A stretch of 64,000 bases of DNA from Fratercula arctica (Eukaryota > Chordata > Aves > Charadriiformes > Alcidae), in the NCBI GenBank assembly GCA_947846985.1, contig CANTUZ010000011.1, positions 27,777,089 through 27,841,088 of the forward strand, given 5' to 3'. This document shows, in pieces, positions 24,500 to 37,299 of this stretch. A program made the translations under genes and the position numbers. The stretch's first letter is position 1. Every line of letters starts with the position of its first letter. The notes under the pieces were generated by a model. That model had not been told where the DNA came from. It saw only the letters and a list, made by a program, of their open reading frames with translations, and did no database searches.

Positions 24500-25010
24500 C
24501 AAGATGGGTAGTCTGTAGCAAGAAGGCACGTATTTTTTAATATGTAAATAGGAAAGGATGGTGTTTCATCTTTATTCCAATGTACCCAGGGTGGCAATAA
24601 CGCTTTTTAAATCCCTGTGAAACAGATTGTATATGGCAAAATTAATGTCTCGACTCTCCAAGTATTTTCTCTAAAATATTTGAATTTTTGCATTTATTAT
24701 GCTGCTTGTTTAAAATAGCGAGCGATATCAGCCGTGCATTCAGAGCTTAATTGGTGGAACACAGATTTATTCTAATTTAAAACAGTCACTTAAAAACAGT
24801 TTTGTATATATGTATACATGGGCACAACTTTTCATACAGTTGTCTGTTTTGGAGCGGTCTCTTAGGCACTGATGTACAAGTTGAACCTGTTTTCTTTTGT
24901 GCAACATGGCTTTGAGAAATCATTAGTTAAAACAGTATTCTGTAGTTTGATTGCGCTCAGTAAACAGCCTAATGCAAGTGGTGCATAAGGTGATTGAAGT
25001 TCTGCCTTTG
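24500..25010. other. AT-rich candidate conserved non-coding block
   Basis: About 500 repeat-free bases with many ATTA/TAAT cores, TTTAAAACAG words and a TGTATATATGTATACA near-palindrome near 24805. The texture resembles deeply conserved developmental enhancers, but one sequence cannot show conservation. Confidence 0.25.
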
Positions 25011-28000
25011 ATCAGGCTTTGAAATGTGTTGTGCCAAATATAGTCCCAGGTGTATGTGTAGCTACGTATGTATGTGTATATATGTTGGTGAAAGCTGCTT
25101 TAATGAAAATCTGGCCAAGTAACAAAATAACGTGTCCAGCAGCAATTGCCACTGCAGGATGGTGGCGGAAGAGCAGCAGCAGAACCCCCAGGCAGTGCAT
25201 GGGTATCTGGAGATGCTTTGGGTCATTTTCCTCTTTTTCAGTCACATTTATCATTATTTCCTCATCCACTTTCCATTTTGTACCGCTCCTTACCCTCGTT
25301 TTGTAAGGACTTTTCCCCTGCCACATGTTTTCTCCTTGAAGCTGGGCTCTGTTACGATGCCACATCTGGTAGCAGCAGGGTGTTTGCAGCTCACTGTGAT
25401 TGATGGCTTGCGGGGGGTTTGCTGCAGGTACCCCATGCCAGATCCGCGTAGCAATCCCTGATGCGCTCCGGTGGAACATGGGAATTTCAGATACTTTCTT
25501 GTTTTGCAGCTGCCTGACTTTTTTCTGCACCTCTTCTCATTCCCCTGAACACGTGGTCGTGTATCTGCTACCCATCAGGTTTGTCCTGCCCATTGCAGAG
25601 ACCTCACTCGTGCCCACCCTTTGCATGGGGTGGCATTTCCAGCCTGTGTCACCCAAGTCCTGCTGGATGTGATGCACTGTGCTGTTCCTTAGGTCACAGT
25701 GTAAACTCTTGTCAACTCTTTAATTGCATCAAGTGCTGCAGCCAGTTTTGCAGTTTGATGTATGAAATGATGCTCTTGGTTGCTGCAAAAGCCCCAGGAG
25801 CAGCCGGACCCCCAGGGTGAAGATGCGTGAAGGGGGCTGGAAGCATCAGGGAAAGGTGAGGGTGGTAGGGCTGACCTCATGCTGGTGAGATGAAGTCCAT
25901 AGTGGTCTGCGAGATCATCTGAGCTGTGCACCTCTGCCTTTGAGATTTAAATAGTGAAATATTAAAACTTGTCTTTCAAATCTGTTCAATATTATGAAGA
26001 TTAATTTTTGTTGGGGGCAGATTAATAGGTTTCCTATTCTGATTAATACAGTGATAATAAAAACGTTGTGATTGCTGGAATTAATGAAGCCCAGATTCCT
26101 GTTTCAAGGTTTGATTGACTTTGTACTTCAGTTATGTTAAAGCTGCTGCATCTCATTGCCCCTTATTTTAGCTGTAGCTTTTGGTATGGGAGCAAGGCAG
26201 CGCAGAAGGTGGTCTGTGTTGGAGGTCTGCATAGGAGGTTGCATCAAAGAATCTGTCGGGGGAGAAGTTTTGTCAAAGAATGGTCAAGAATTTTGCTTAT
26301 GTGGCAGCATTATTAGAGTTTCTCTGTCTTTAGCCCAGCAGGCTATTTTTGTGAAAGTTGTAGAAGAGGAGTGTCCAACTGAAATGTGTGGGTGCATCAT
26401 TAAAAGCTTCAATTTGTCAATGCCAGATCGAACTCAAGTGCGTGGGTAGATCATTAAAGGCTTCAGTTTATCAGAACCAATCTATTATCTGTTCCTCTCC
26501 CTCCTCCATCCTTTCCCTCAGCACTATGTGTGGTTTCCCCAGGCTCTCTAGTGTTGAGGTCCATGGAAGTGCCTGAGCTGCCGCTGTGCCCCAGGGCCAT
26601 GCTGGGCTCCCTCATGGCAGAGCTCAGCCTGGAGCTGGTGGGGTACTGGTGAGCCAGCTGCTGCTGGAGACTGCTGATCAAATGGTTTTGGAGGCCTCCA
26701 GTGGTGCAAGCCCCAGTCTTAATGCCGTGAGAATTCATGTCTTTGGGAGCTCTCTGCACCCATTAATCCTGAGGGATTCAAAAGGTGCAGGTGGGGCTGG
26801 GCACGGAAAGTACACGGTGAGCTCGTAAGCCTTGTTCCCTTGGGAAACCTGGCTGCAGAAATGTTTTGTGGAATACTTTGGTGAGGTCAGTTTTTGATGG
26901 CACTGTCAGAGTTCAAGCCAGGCTGGGATCAGATGTCTTTACCTCCCCCAACACTGTTTCTTGTTCCTTGTGTAGAAGCTCTCCCAGCTTCCAAATCGGC
27001 TTGTTGGCACAAAGATGCCAAGATATTCCTCATGTTTGAGGGGGAACGTGAAGGAGAAGAATGATTTGGAGGTGAGGACAGTGCTTCTGTACACCTTAGC
27101 CCTTGTCTGCTGCAGACCAAATATATTATTTAAACAAGTAATTTTGCCTCAGAAGTCTCAAAAGAACATGAAATCTTTCAAGTAAGCATTAGCCAAAATG
27201 AGCCTCAATTCCTCATCTTCTAAAAGGGGCTAATGATACTTTTCTGCTCTACAGACGTATCGTGGATAAAGATTACTAAGCAGTTGAATACTGTGGTGCA
27301 GCAGATCAGCTGGAGAAATCTTGCCCCAACATGTGTAGATGCAGCTTTCTGCTCAGCTCTGTACCCATCTGCTTGTCTGCCGTCAAGAGCAGCAATAAAG
27401 CCAGTCTCGGATGTGTGTTTCTGACGCTGCTCAGCTGCTTCTCTCAAGTGCTCTCTTCTTCATGAATAAAATACAGCTGATGCCAGATGCAAGTCACTTT
27501 TGGTTTGCAGGTATCTCAGAGTCTCTGAGAAAGAAGTCATGTTTGGCATAAATGCTGTTTAAAATCCTCTTTTGGATCTATTTTTATTGGTGTAGCACAG
27601 TTTTATAATAGGGTCACATAATCCCTATATTTAGATTTCTGAACTCTTGTGATCTTCTTTGAGATGTTGCATTGCATTCAGCAAAGAATGGGAGAAAGCC
27701 CCAGGGCCAGAGAAGTACCTGGTTTTTGTCTTACAACATTTCATGCAGTTGTTGCTAAGACAGAAGCTTCCAGATGTTCCTTGGGAAAGCTGCAGTGGGC
27801 TGCCAAAATAATTAACCGCATGAGGTTAATTTGGAGATGGCAGTTCTTGCCACTACCAAAGCACTGGTAGATGTGGAAAGGCTGGGAGCAGCCACCACCT
27901 TGGGGATGCTGAGGAAGGAGAGGATTGGGGAATGAAGAGGTCAGAAGCACCACACATGATTTTTGCTTTCGTATTTTTTCCTGTCCAGGTCCCGCAGGAC

Positions 28001-28947
28001 ACTTTCACGTGTTGCAAAGTTTGTTTTCTTCTCTGGGGTTTATTGCTGCAGGTCCCTGTTGCGCAGTGGTCCAGGGAGCAGAGTGGTCCCAGATGTTGGT
28101 GCATCCGTTAGGGCAGCGAGTGCCCTTCCCCAGTTTGGGCAGGGAACGGAGCTGCTCTTTAAATCCCATCTGGTTTCATGGGTGCGATGCAGAGCAGCCC
28201 CGGGAACACCTCTGTTCGTGTTTCTGAATAAGAGCTTTTACTCACTGTGGGTACTTTGCCAGTGAGCAAATTATACATCTTATTTTAAAATATCCTTATT
28301 AGTAAAATGGATGTTTCATTTGTACAGCGAGCAGCTTCCTCTGAGCTAAGCTTAAACTCAATCTGTGTTACTAATAGCTGGGGAAAAAACCATACTAATT
28401 GGTATTTCTTAACTGATGTTTGCAAATTTTGCCTTTTCACCCTGAACATCAAATAGTTTTTATATGTGTTTTTCCTTATCTCGGAGGAAAGATTATTGCT
28501 AACAAGAGATTCTACATTTTGTTAAGGTTTTATCAGGATGCAGTGAGTGAAGGCAGAGAGTAAATTTTTCAGAAATGCAGCCACGGTTATATTTTGATAA
28601 TGCAAAGTAGGTTAAAGTATCTGGATTTTGTGCACAGTGCAGTGTTTTTGAGCAGAATATGGATTTGGCTGGTGACACATTTTGGTATTTAAAAGGAACA
28701 TAAGCTTGCCTGTCGGAGGAGCACATTGCAAATGTGAAATAAGTGTGTCTTTAAAAGCCTTTCTTAATATTGTAAGTTTCAGTTTTATTTAAAGCCAAAT
28801 AAAGTCTGCTGTGTGATAGAGTAATGTAGAAATACTCCTGTTGCCCCCCTCCATCATTTAAAACCACCTTTTATTTTCAAAGGAAAACGGTAGGCTTTGA
28901 TATGATTCTAACTGAGTGAAGTTTTAAAACATGTTTTTGTCTTTCAG
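25011..28947. other. Gene-free stretch
   Basis: No gene recognised. The only repeat visible is the 54-bp diverged duplication at 26377-26483. The 172-codon minus-strand frame at 25012-25530 is overlapped by three plus-strand frames and shows no domain. The 3' end of the stretch (28900-28947) holds the branch-point and pyrimidine tract of the candidate exon that follows. Confidence 0.6.
26377..26483. repeat. Diverged 54-bp tandem duplication
   Basis: Two adjacent units begin AACTGAAATGTGTGGGT (26377) and AACTCAAGTGCGTGGGT (26431). Over the first 41 bases they agree at about 80%, and most differences are transitions, so the duplication is old. Each unit contains ATCATTAAA. Not a known transposon. 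Confidence 0.8.
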
Positions 28948-29075
28948 TCTGCTGAGAACATTTTTTCTGAGTGACTCCGGCTTCCAGACACATTTGCCAT
29001 GATAAGGGTTTCGATCCTTTCCCATATTTGCCCTGAGTCATGAGTGGATATGTGTGATGCCTGCAAGTAAAACTG
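28948..29075 (+). other. Candidate spliced exon, possibly a 5' UTR exon
   Basis: This 128-base segment is bounded by near-ideal splice signals. A CTAAC branch sequence has its A at 28911, 36 bases before the acceptor. The pyrimidine tract is tgtttttgtctttcag and the donor is CTG|GTGAGT. All three frames are stopped early, so the start of the exon is not internal coding sequence. Three ATGs follow: one opens a short frame (28999), one is stopped after five codons (29040), and the third (29057) stays open to the donor with six codons, MPASKT, leaving phase 1. The best reading is an untranslated or translation-start exon on the plus strand. I do not recognise the gene. Confidence 0.4.
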
Positions 29076-29223
29076 GTGAGTCGTCAAACCTAAGTTTGCA
29101 GTAACTCTCACTTATTTTTTTATGCAATTTCTCTCCCTCACCTTTTTCTCCCCTTTTTAATATGGTGGGATTTGGGGTTTCTTTTTTGTGTTGTCTGTGC
29201 TTAAAAGCAAGTCACCACTATTC

Positions 29224-29250
29224 TTTTTTTTTTTTTTTTAAAAAAAAAAA
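29224..29250. repeat. Poly(T)-poly(A) inverted tract
   Basis: T16 is followed directly by A11, a self-complementary tract that could form a hairpin or cruciform and is prone to length change. Confidence 0.9.
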
Positions 29251-29254
29251 GAAA

Positions 29255-32200
29255 AGAAGACCTTCATTGTAATGAAGTAGCATTGATAGCAAATATTATC
29301 AATACAGAAAAAATACTTCCTTCCATCCTTTCTTCTCCCCATCCCCTCAAATCCTATGAGCTATGAGGTCTTTGGTGGTGAAACTGGAGTTCAGTGATAC
29401 AGGCGAAGCTGCTGCCCCAAACTGATGCCTTGAAGATAGACAGGGTCTAAACATGCTTATGTGGGCAAGTCGTGTCATGATTAAATATGAATGTGGAGAG
29501 GTCTCCTCTCCGTCATGTGTCAGATGATGGACTCTCAAAGGAGCCATTGCCAACAAATAATGAGCTCCACAGTTTGCTGCACTTGCATCCCAGTGACAAA
29601 ATGGTGTCACTGGTACACAGGAGAGCTGTCTCGTTGCGTGCGCTTGCCTGGTTCAGCGTGGCATTGGTGCTGCGATGCCCAGCTTGGAGGAACACAGAGA
29701 CAGAGCCCTTAATAGCCAATTTTGGCCAGGGTGCACTTGGTCAAGCTTGAGAGGGTGGTGTGGGGCGACCCCTTCTCTGTTAACTGGCAGTTGCCATTTC
29801 CCTGTGACATTAGCCAGCCAAGAAGCCTGTTGGTCCGTTTTATGCCAAATGAGTGGTGGTTGTGCCTTTCTGAGCTGTCCCCTGTCCCCCAGCAGCCTGG
29901 CATGGGGGCCTTCCTGTGCCCTCTCCTCTTACCCGCCTGCTCCTGGTTGCCTCTCTTCGTAACTGGGGGCAATATTTCTTCATTAATCAGAGGACTGAGG
30001 TTGGGAAAACAAGAATCATCTGATTTTGCAGGAGAATTGGAAGGTCTGTGTAAGAAATCTTTCAAAACTAGGAAATCTGCGTAATTAAATTGTGTAGGAA
30101 ATGGGAGCACAAATTGTTTTTTAAAATAAATTCAGGTTTCTATTATATATTTAATATCCCTCTGTGTGTTAGAAAGTGCATTTCAATTCAAAGATTATAA
30201 AACCCGAGAAATTCACACATCAGTGAATTGTGATTTTTTAATTTTTTTTAAGTTTCCATTTTTTCTTTTTTTTTTTTTTCCAGAGGTAGCATAATTACCA
30301 TGTCATTTAGCAAAGATTATAATAGCTGTTCAGTTTTTACCGACTGGTGTAGTAAACAGTTGAATAAACCCATATGGCAGCTCAAAGTGTGCACACAGGA
30401 GAGGGATTCTTACCATTTCCTTCATGTCTGAATTATCAGCCTCACTGATGTGACTGAGATCCCCAAACAGGGACCAACTCCAGACTTCTCCAGTGATGCA
30501 AAAATTTCTCACCGCTCTGTTGCATATGAATCAATTGATTTTAATCACGCTGGTTAGCTAATTAATTATTTCTTGATGCCTGTGAAGTATGCATGGAAAA
30601 CTTGGGGTTATATGCAAGGTACATGCCTCTATTTAAAGCAGTCTGTGTATTTGCTTAATACATCTTTAATAACTGTAAATAATGCCTGGAGTCCCAATCT
30701 TGTTGTCCAAGTCACTATTAAAGATCAAGGCCCTTCTAAGGCTGGCATAGGTTAAGTGCGACATCGCTGGGTACTGTGATAGCCCCATGGCACTACCTGT
30801 AACGAGACTTTGTGTCTCAGCCGGTGGCAGACGGAAGGACCTGGGTGTTTTGAAGCATCCTCTTGAAATACGAGGTTGAGTTATGGAGGTACGGAGCTGT
30901 GGCCAACTGACATCCAGAGTAAAGACAAAGTGTTTGAGTAGCGTGCCCCCTGGATAGCTTCAGAATTAAAAAATAAAAGCAACGAAAAGGATTGTTAACT
31001 CTCTCGAAATGCTGCCTTGAATAAAGAAAAAGACTCGTGCTATTCCTCCTAAAATTCACTTACTTCCAGTTATCTTAAAATTTTCATGTCACATAATAGC
31101 TTTAAAATACCTTCTGAATGCATTAGACTCTCTAGGTGCTTAGAAAATATTGCAAAATAATAATATGAAATGGCCAAGCATTGAGCAGTCCCACTGGAAA
31201 GGAGCAGTTGGCCAAAACTGGTGCTTGTCTTCATCTTAACCCTGATGTATGACCAGCCCTTCACCATAATTCTATCAAGAGATGGTAAGTTGCCTAGCAA
31301 TGCGCTGACTGCAGAGGGTACGTGTTGAGCTAATTCATTTTTTGTTCTCGTTTTCCTTGAGAGTTCAGCTTAAAGGAGTGATCCTTTCTCCGGCTGCAGC
31401 AAGAGCCACTTCTCGGCGGTCTCTCTTGTTCCCCACTTGAGTGTCCCTGGTGATGTCAGGAATTCATTCACCGTCGTACACGTTTTAGAAGTTTCCAGCT
31501 TATTGAGTAACCAAATGTGGTTTCTGCTGATTGTGTTGACTGAATACGTAGGAGCTTTTGAAGAGGCAAGGGTTTTATTTAAAGCAGAGCATTTAGTTGT
31601 ATACCATTTTATTGCAGGCAAAGGTCATCTAGGGTAAGCAGCCAGAACAGTGAATTGCCTCATCGCAGCACCTAGGAAAATGAGACAGATAGACACGGTA
31701 AAAGGTTTTAACAAATTGCTCATCGTTATAAATTTTTGAAGTCGGAGAACTGGTGCTGTGTACATTTTTAAATTGGAGATAACCATGCTTGTAGGATAAA
31801 TTGAGTTAAGAACAGAACAAATCAAAATAATGGGGTGGTACTAAAAACCTGGCGGTGCAGCGAGTTGCTGGCGGGGCTTGGCGCTGAGCACGTCAGGCTG
31901 TCGCAGGGTTAGAAACCTGCTGAGTCCCTGCGTGGCCAGAGACACTTCCATCGGGCTTCGTGGTGACCTTTTCTTGCAGGGCTGCCCCACTCCTGCTGCA
32001 GTCGTCTCCTCTGCTGGATGGGTCCTGGTTACACAGAGGGCTTTATCTGCCCGTGGTACTTCTTGTGATAGCTGGGGAGCAAAAGCCGAAGGGTTTGTCT
32101 GCAGCAATGGAACAGGAGTGTGTTCCCCCAGGTCAGCGGGTTGTGCTAACCTAGACATGTTTTGGTGGGATGGGGGAGTGAGACAGAGTTCCAGTAGCCA

Positions 32201-32399
32201 AGCCTGGCATCCCCTGGCAGAGCCACATGGTGGGAGAGGTGGCAGCAGCCCGGAGGTGGCACTTCTGTCCTCGCAGGATCTCCCTTGCTCCTGTAGAGCA
32301 TCAGTGGCTACAGACAGACTTTGTTTTGCTGAAACTTTTCTGTCCCTGGAACTTTCCCTGTGGCAGGGGGGGAGGAGCGAAGAAGTAATTTTAACAATT
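29255..32399. other. Gene-free stretch with one strong acceptor-like site
   Basis: No gene recognised. At 30266-30283 a T14-CCAG tract makes a strong acceptor-like sequence. It is followed by an ATG at 30300 with a 42-codon open frame, antisense to a 60-codon frame; no good donor follows. The 133- and 174-codon frames (29709-30110 minus; 31878-32402 plus) have no recognisable domain and lie in stop-poor G+C-rich sequence. Confidence 0.55.
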
Positions 32400-33200
32400 T
32401 AATATACTACATAATATGTTTTATAAGCTGGTGTGAATGCTCCTAAGTATTTTGGTCTTTTTTCATAACACAATGAACCTAATATTGGTAAAAATACAGA
32501 TCTTAGCTGCCACCATAAAGAGAGGCTAGATTTAATAAACAGTTATGAATGTTGGCAGCTGCCTATCAGATTGTATAACATCGGCTATAGCACATGAAGA
32601 CAGTGTCAACTTACATTTTATCTCAGAAGTATTTTCAAAGCATTTATTTTGCTTTCTCTTGAGTCCTTAACCTAATTCAAGTTATATAATTGGTGGAATA
32701 TTTTTCCACACCGCTAATTGGCTGGGTGCCAGCGTGGAAACCATTGTCTGACTTGATGATGATCAGGAATTAACATGACATTTGCGTGGTGGTAATGGAA
32801 TACATTAGTAATGTAATTCATGACTGTAAGAAAGAGACCATCATCTCCCACCTCTGATCAGCAGGAGGGGCTGGGAGGATGATGAAATGCTCCCAGCAGG
32901 CACCTCACAGCAGTGGCTGGCCAATCTCGATGTCAAATTTAGTTTTAAATTCTTCAGACAAAGCTGTAATGCTTACCAATTAATTACTACAAATGTCAAT
33001 TAAAAATCTACCAAATAATACAGTAAGATTAAATTTCAATTAAAAAAATTACATTTAACAAGGAAGATACAACATTATTTTAATGAATTCTGCTGAAGGT
33101 GACAGTTTATCTAGATATATTTATACCGTGTAGGTGGATCTAAATTCATTGGATGATGTTAACCATGTTACTCCGTGTACATATTAGTTTTGAAAATTAT
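32400..33200. promoter_or_regulatory. AT-rich candidate conserved enhancer block
   Basis: About 800 repeat-free bases with an unusual density of developmental-type motifs. At 32718-32732 is TTGGC-TGGGT-GCCAG, an NFI palindrome with one mismatch to TTGGC-N5-GCCAA. TAATTGG, ACATTAGTAATGTAATTCATGA and several ATTAA cores are homeodomain-type. The block has no open frame of note on either strand, unlike flanking sequence. Enhancer function and conservation are inferred. Confidence 0.35.
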
Positions 33201-34563
33201 TTCCACTTTGGCAATGTCCTGGAGGAGATGGGGCATCAAGGGGCATTTCTTGTCACCAGGAGAAAGGGGAATTTCACGCCTTCTAAGTACAAAAATCTTC
33301 TCACACCTAAAACGAGGGCTTTATTGTAGACTCCTGCCCTGGCCAAATTAGTGGTGTTTTTCATCGCTTGATATTTATGAAACCAAATACAGAATTTTTG
33401 TTGTGGTAGTAGAACAAGCCCTGACTTTGCTATGACTATAATGGTTGCTTGGGACAATTTCAAGTAATCTCTTCTATCATACAAATATCCTTTATTCTGA
33501 TAAATCACTTAACAGGAAGAGATTTTTTTACTGTGTGGAAGTGGTGAACTGTAAGTCCTGAGCAGAGCTTTTATCCGCAAGGTTTCACCCTGGCTTCGTT
33601 TTTTTAGCGCATGCTTAAATTTAATCCCCTAGTTGATACTACGGATGCTTAAAGATATATTTTGAACTAGGAGTGGCACAGTGGAGATGTCACGTAGCAT
33701 CATGAAGTTCTGAGTTGGCGTGGATCACAAGTGTGCGTATGACAACCTTGTAAAACACTGGCACCTCATCGGATGCGAAGCGTTAACAGTCAGTTAGAAG
33801 AGACTTAGGTGAAAAGTAAAATTTCTGAAAAGAAGATTGGTTTTGTTCTATCTCAAGCCAGGACACAGCACAAAGTGGGTTTTGCAGCTGGAGTTTTGTA
33901 TTGGAGTAACCGTGTTTTTATTGAACAGTGCAGTTTTTACGCTGCTGGAGATGGAGATGCTGGTACTTTGAGAAGGTGTGAGAGCCTGCACTGGCTGGCG
34001 TGGTGCAGGGGCAGAGCTGGGGTGTGCAAGCGGCTTTCCTCCTGGTATAAAGCATTTGTGAGCCAAGGCCTCGAAATATGATCTGAATAATACTTTCTCA
34101 GCTTCCTTGAATTTTTTTCCATGAGCTTTTATTATGTTTTCACACTATCACGTCTAAAATAGGTAAGAGGGAAGACATAATTGAAGAAACAGATTTTATG
34201 TGTCAAGCCAGCACTGAGAAAAGTCCCTCTCAGGAACCAGAGGATCCTTTTCCTTGGCAGTGCTGTGTCTGGAGCCATTGAATTTCAACAGGTTTTAACT
34301 TACAAAATATAAAAAAAATACAACGTGCACACAGAAAATCAGAAAAGCCAAACAACTATGGATGGCAGGTTAAAGTAATGATACGCTTTTTAGTAGACAG
34401 ACTTTGCTGGTCCCTTGGTTGCTGTTCAGGCTTTGCCCATCGGTGGGTGAACGCAATGAGTGTGATCTCTGTCTCACTGCTACTATTCAAATACCTTCGG
34501 GTTTTGGTAACACCTTTACAGGATCATTCCTGCTTCATACTCTTATCCGATAAAGCTATCATC

Positions 34564-34612
34564 AAAAAAAAAAAAAAAACCAGGAGATGGGAGACAGCCT
34601 TTTTTTTTTTTT
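34564..34612. repeat. Poly(A) and poly(T) in inverted orientation
   Basis: A16 at 34564-34579 and T13 at 34600-34612 flank 20 bases of unique sequence, so the segment could fold into a stem of up to 13 A-T pairs with a 20-base loop. Confidence 0.8.
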
Positions 34613-35045
34613 CTGTAAGGGCCTCGGGAAATGCATGCTGTGGAAGTGTAAGAGCAACTGAAACATTTTCTCACTGGTCCTCACAGACAGCAAGGTGATG
34701 GAGAGAAAGGCAGAGTAAGGCAGACTCATTTCCTCACCAGCAGCCAGAAAGCTTTAAACAAGGAGGCAGGGAGGGAAGAGTGGAAGCACGTAACATCTTT
34801 CTGCCAGGAGATAATGGTGTGAGGAGGTTGTAGGTTTGGAGCACCCAGTGGTCAGACAATTAGGTGGCAGCTGGAGCTACTGCTCTTAAAAACCCATCTT
34901 GCCAGGGGCTTTCAGGTCTGCACAGGACCAGTCATTTTCTGATTTGAGCCTTGGGAAGAAGCTCTTGCTCTGGTGGTTGTTTCGAGGAGTGGCGTATGTG
35001 GTACGGCAGGAACTGAGGACCTTCTGTAGCCTAAGTTCTGCTGCG

Positions 35046-35167
35046 TTGGGGTGTCCCATGTGGAGCTTATGCCCATCCCAAGTGCTCGTGACGTCTGGTG
35101 TCCTTGTTGGGGTGTCCCACGTGAAGATTGTGCCCATCCTGAGCACACAGGGTGGTGTCTGGTCTCC
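35046..35167. repeat. Diverged 61-bp tandem duplication
   Basis: Units start at 35046 and 35107 with TTGGGGTGTCCCA and share TGCCCATCC and a GTCTGGT motif. The first 37 bases agree at about 84%. The duplication keeps two frames open through both copies, which explains the overlapping frames on both strands. Confidence 0.8.
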
Positions 35168-37299
35168 TCCTGAGTGCTTACAGGTGAAGATACCTGCCTT
35201 TGGTAGGGGAATGCTTTTCTCTTTTTGTAAGAGCTGGCCAAACATCTTGAAGGAAGAGTGTCATTGACTCTGGGGGAAATATTTATATGTCTTTGCGTTG
35301 TGGATTTTTTTTCTTTCCTTTAGTGTGTAGGGTGATGTCAGCTATATTACATTGAGGGAACGCTGAGCTGGGGGAGGAAACTTCAATAAGCTGTCCTCGT
35401 ATTGCCAGTTTATTCCCAGCTTTCATCCACTGATTTACATCCCATCTGAAGTAAAAATACCCAGACTTCAGCAGTTTGTTTACCTTTGCTTATATCACTC
35501 TGGGGCGACTCGAGGAGATGTAAAAACTGTTCTCACTCTGACATTTGCATGAGCCGCGAGGTAGGGTGAGAGGAGACAGACGCTGCGCAAAGTGAAAAGG
35601 CAACAGGGTTTATTAAGTCTTCGTTGTACTGAGGTTTATAATATTTAGACAAAAGCAAACATCTCCAGGGAGGGCTTATGAAATGAGAAACTGGGGAAAG
35701 CTCTCTGAGCTGGTGGCAGATCCTGTCCTCTTCAGGCAGTGGCGGGCTGGTGGGCTGCTGGCTGTGGGGAGGGGGCTGCGATGGCTGTCATGGGGAGCGT
35801 GTGTACAGGGGGTTCCTGAAGAGCTGCTTTGGGAGGAGGACATGGACTTAAAGTACTTGCGTAGGACAAAGTCATTATATTGTCATCGTGGTAATGCTCC
35901 TGGGAGAAATAGCCTGAAATACTCTTTGTCTTCATTAATACTCTTTCCCAGCAGAGCCTTAAGAGATCATTCTCACTTTCAGATACACAAGGAAACCGAA
36001 TACAGAGTTGTTTGTCATGAAAATCCCATTTATATACAGTGGCTGTAAAATCCCAGATGCTGAGCGTAGAGGGAGGCAGCTCTGTCATCAGCACGTCGAG
36101 GGGAGAGTTGACTATAAAACCAAGCTGTAACTCCCTCTTGACAGGGGTGTGGTGGTTGTGTCTTCAGACAGCTTCAAGAGTCTGCCATGCCAAGCCTTTA
36201 TGGATTTTGTTCTCATAAGCTAGGTAATAGATAAGTCTAAGCAAGGAGATAAATAGATAGATATGAAAGGAAGACCTTTGCTCTACGAAAATATCTGTCA
36301 TTGCTTTTTACAGCGTGGTTCAGGACTGTAGTCCAGACCATCTGAAGCGTTTGGGGCCTTTTGTTGGGAAGGAGGTGCCACGGGACTGGGGCTGCTCTTG
36401 ACGTCTCACAAGCATTCAGTAGCCCCTTGACTCTTGGTCCGCAGGATGTGACCCTTGCAGAAAGACAGACGGCATTTAGGGGCTTGATACTTATTGTTTT
36501 CAGCAGAGCTCTACTGGAACCAATAAAGTTGCTGCCACTGCTGCTCGGAGCAAAAGTGACTACAGCTGAACAAGAGAGAGACAAAATTATCAATTAAAAA
36601 AGCCAACGCCAAGCCCATAATTTTACTCTAGAAAAAACATCTTGCTTCCCAGTCTTTTCTTTTCCCACATGGAGTGAATCTTTGGGATATTAATGTTTCG
36701 CTGTCATGTTTGTTTAACATATTTTTTTGACAATGACTTTTTAGGGTCAAAGCCTGAAGTTTTTCTCCATGTGTTTCGGCTAGGCAAAACTCCCAGTGTC
36801 TCAACGGGGCCTCTTCCAAACTAAGTGAAGACTAATTCTTCTCAACTTAATTGAGAACTTCATCTGAATAAACAGAGAAAAGGTCCAGGCTTTGTTTTTT
36901 TTAAAATACCATAAAATAATGTCCTGCTGAACAGCTAAGTTGCTGCTGGGGGGTTGGCTGTCGCCTACGAATTCGATGGACAGAGCCCTCCACAATGGCT
37001 TAGTACTCTCCTGACGCCCTGGACCACCATGTCCTCATGTCCCCTGCCTTCCAGCCCAACCTTGCCTCATCCCTCGCTATTCCCAGACCAATGCAAGTGC
37101 TTGGGCACGGCTCAGCAAGCTAAAGACAGTGTCATTTTTGGAGATTTGGCCTTAACCTGGAATTTCCATGTTTTTGTGGGTTTAAGTCAAACCTTAATGC
37201 TACTTCAGTGTAATGTTTTCGTGGTTTAATGTTCTTCCAGTTTTTTACAGTGTTTCTTTTAAATTCTGTCACTGAAGTGTATGAGAGTTGACAAGTGTA

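Larger units (their letters stand above)
33201..37299. other. Gene-free stretch
   Basis: No gene recognised. It contains A16 and T13 runs at 34564-34612 and the 61-bp duplication at 35046-35167. Frames of 118-122 codons at 34886-35267, 35683-36094 and 36237-36593 occur on both strands of the same DNA without recognisable domains, as expected for chance frames. Confidence 0.6.

Noticed and set aside
25012..25530. 172-codon minus-strand frame
   Set aside because: Three plus-strand frames share the DNA; no domain or repeat recognised.
30284..30428. Exon after the T14-CCAG acceptor at 30283
   Set aside because: The acceptor is strong, but no donor follows and the 42-codon frame is not recognisable; a poly(T) followed by CAG arises easily by chance.
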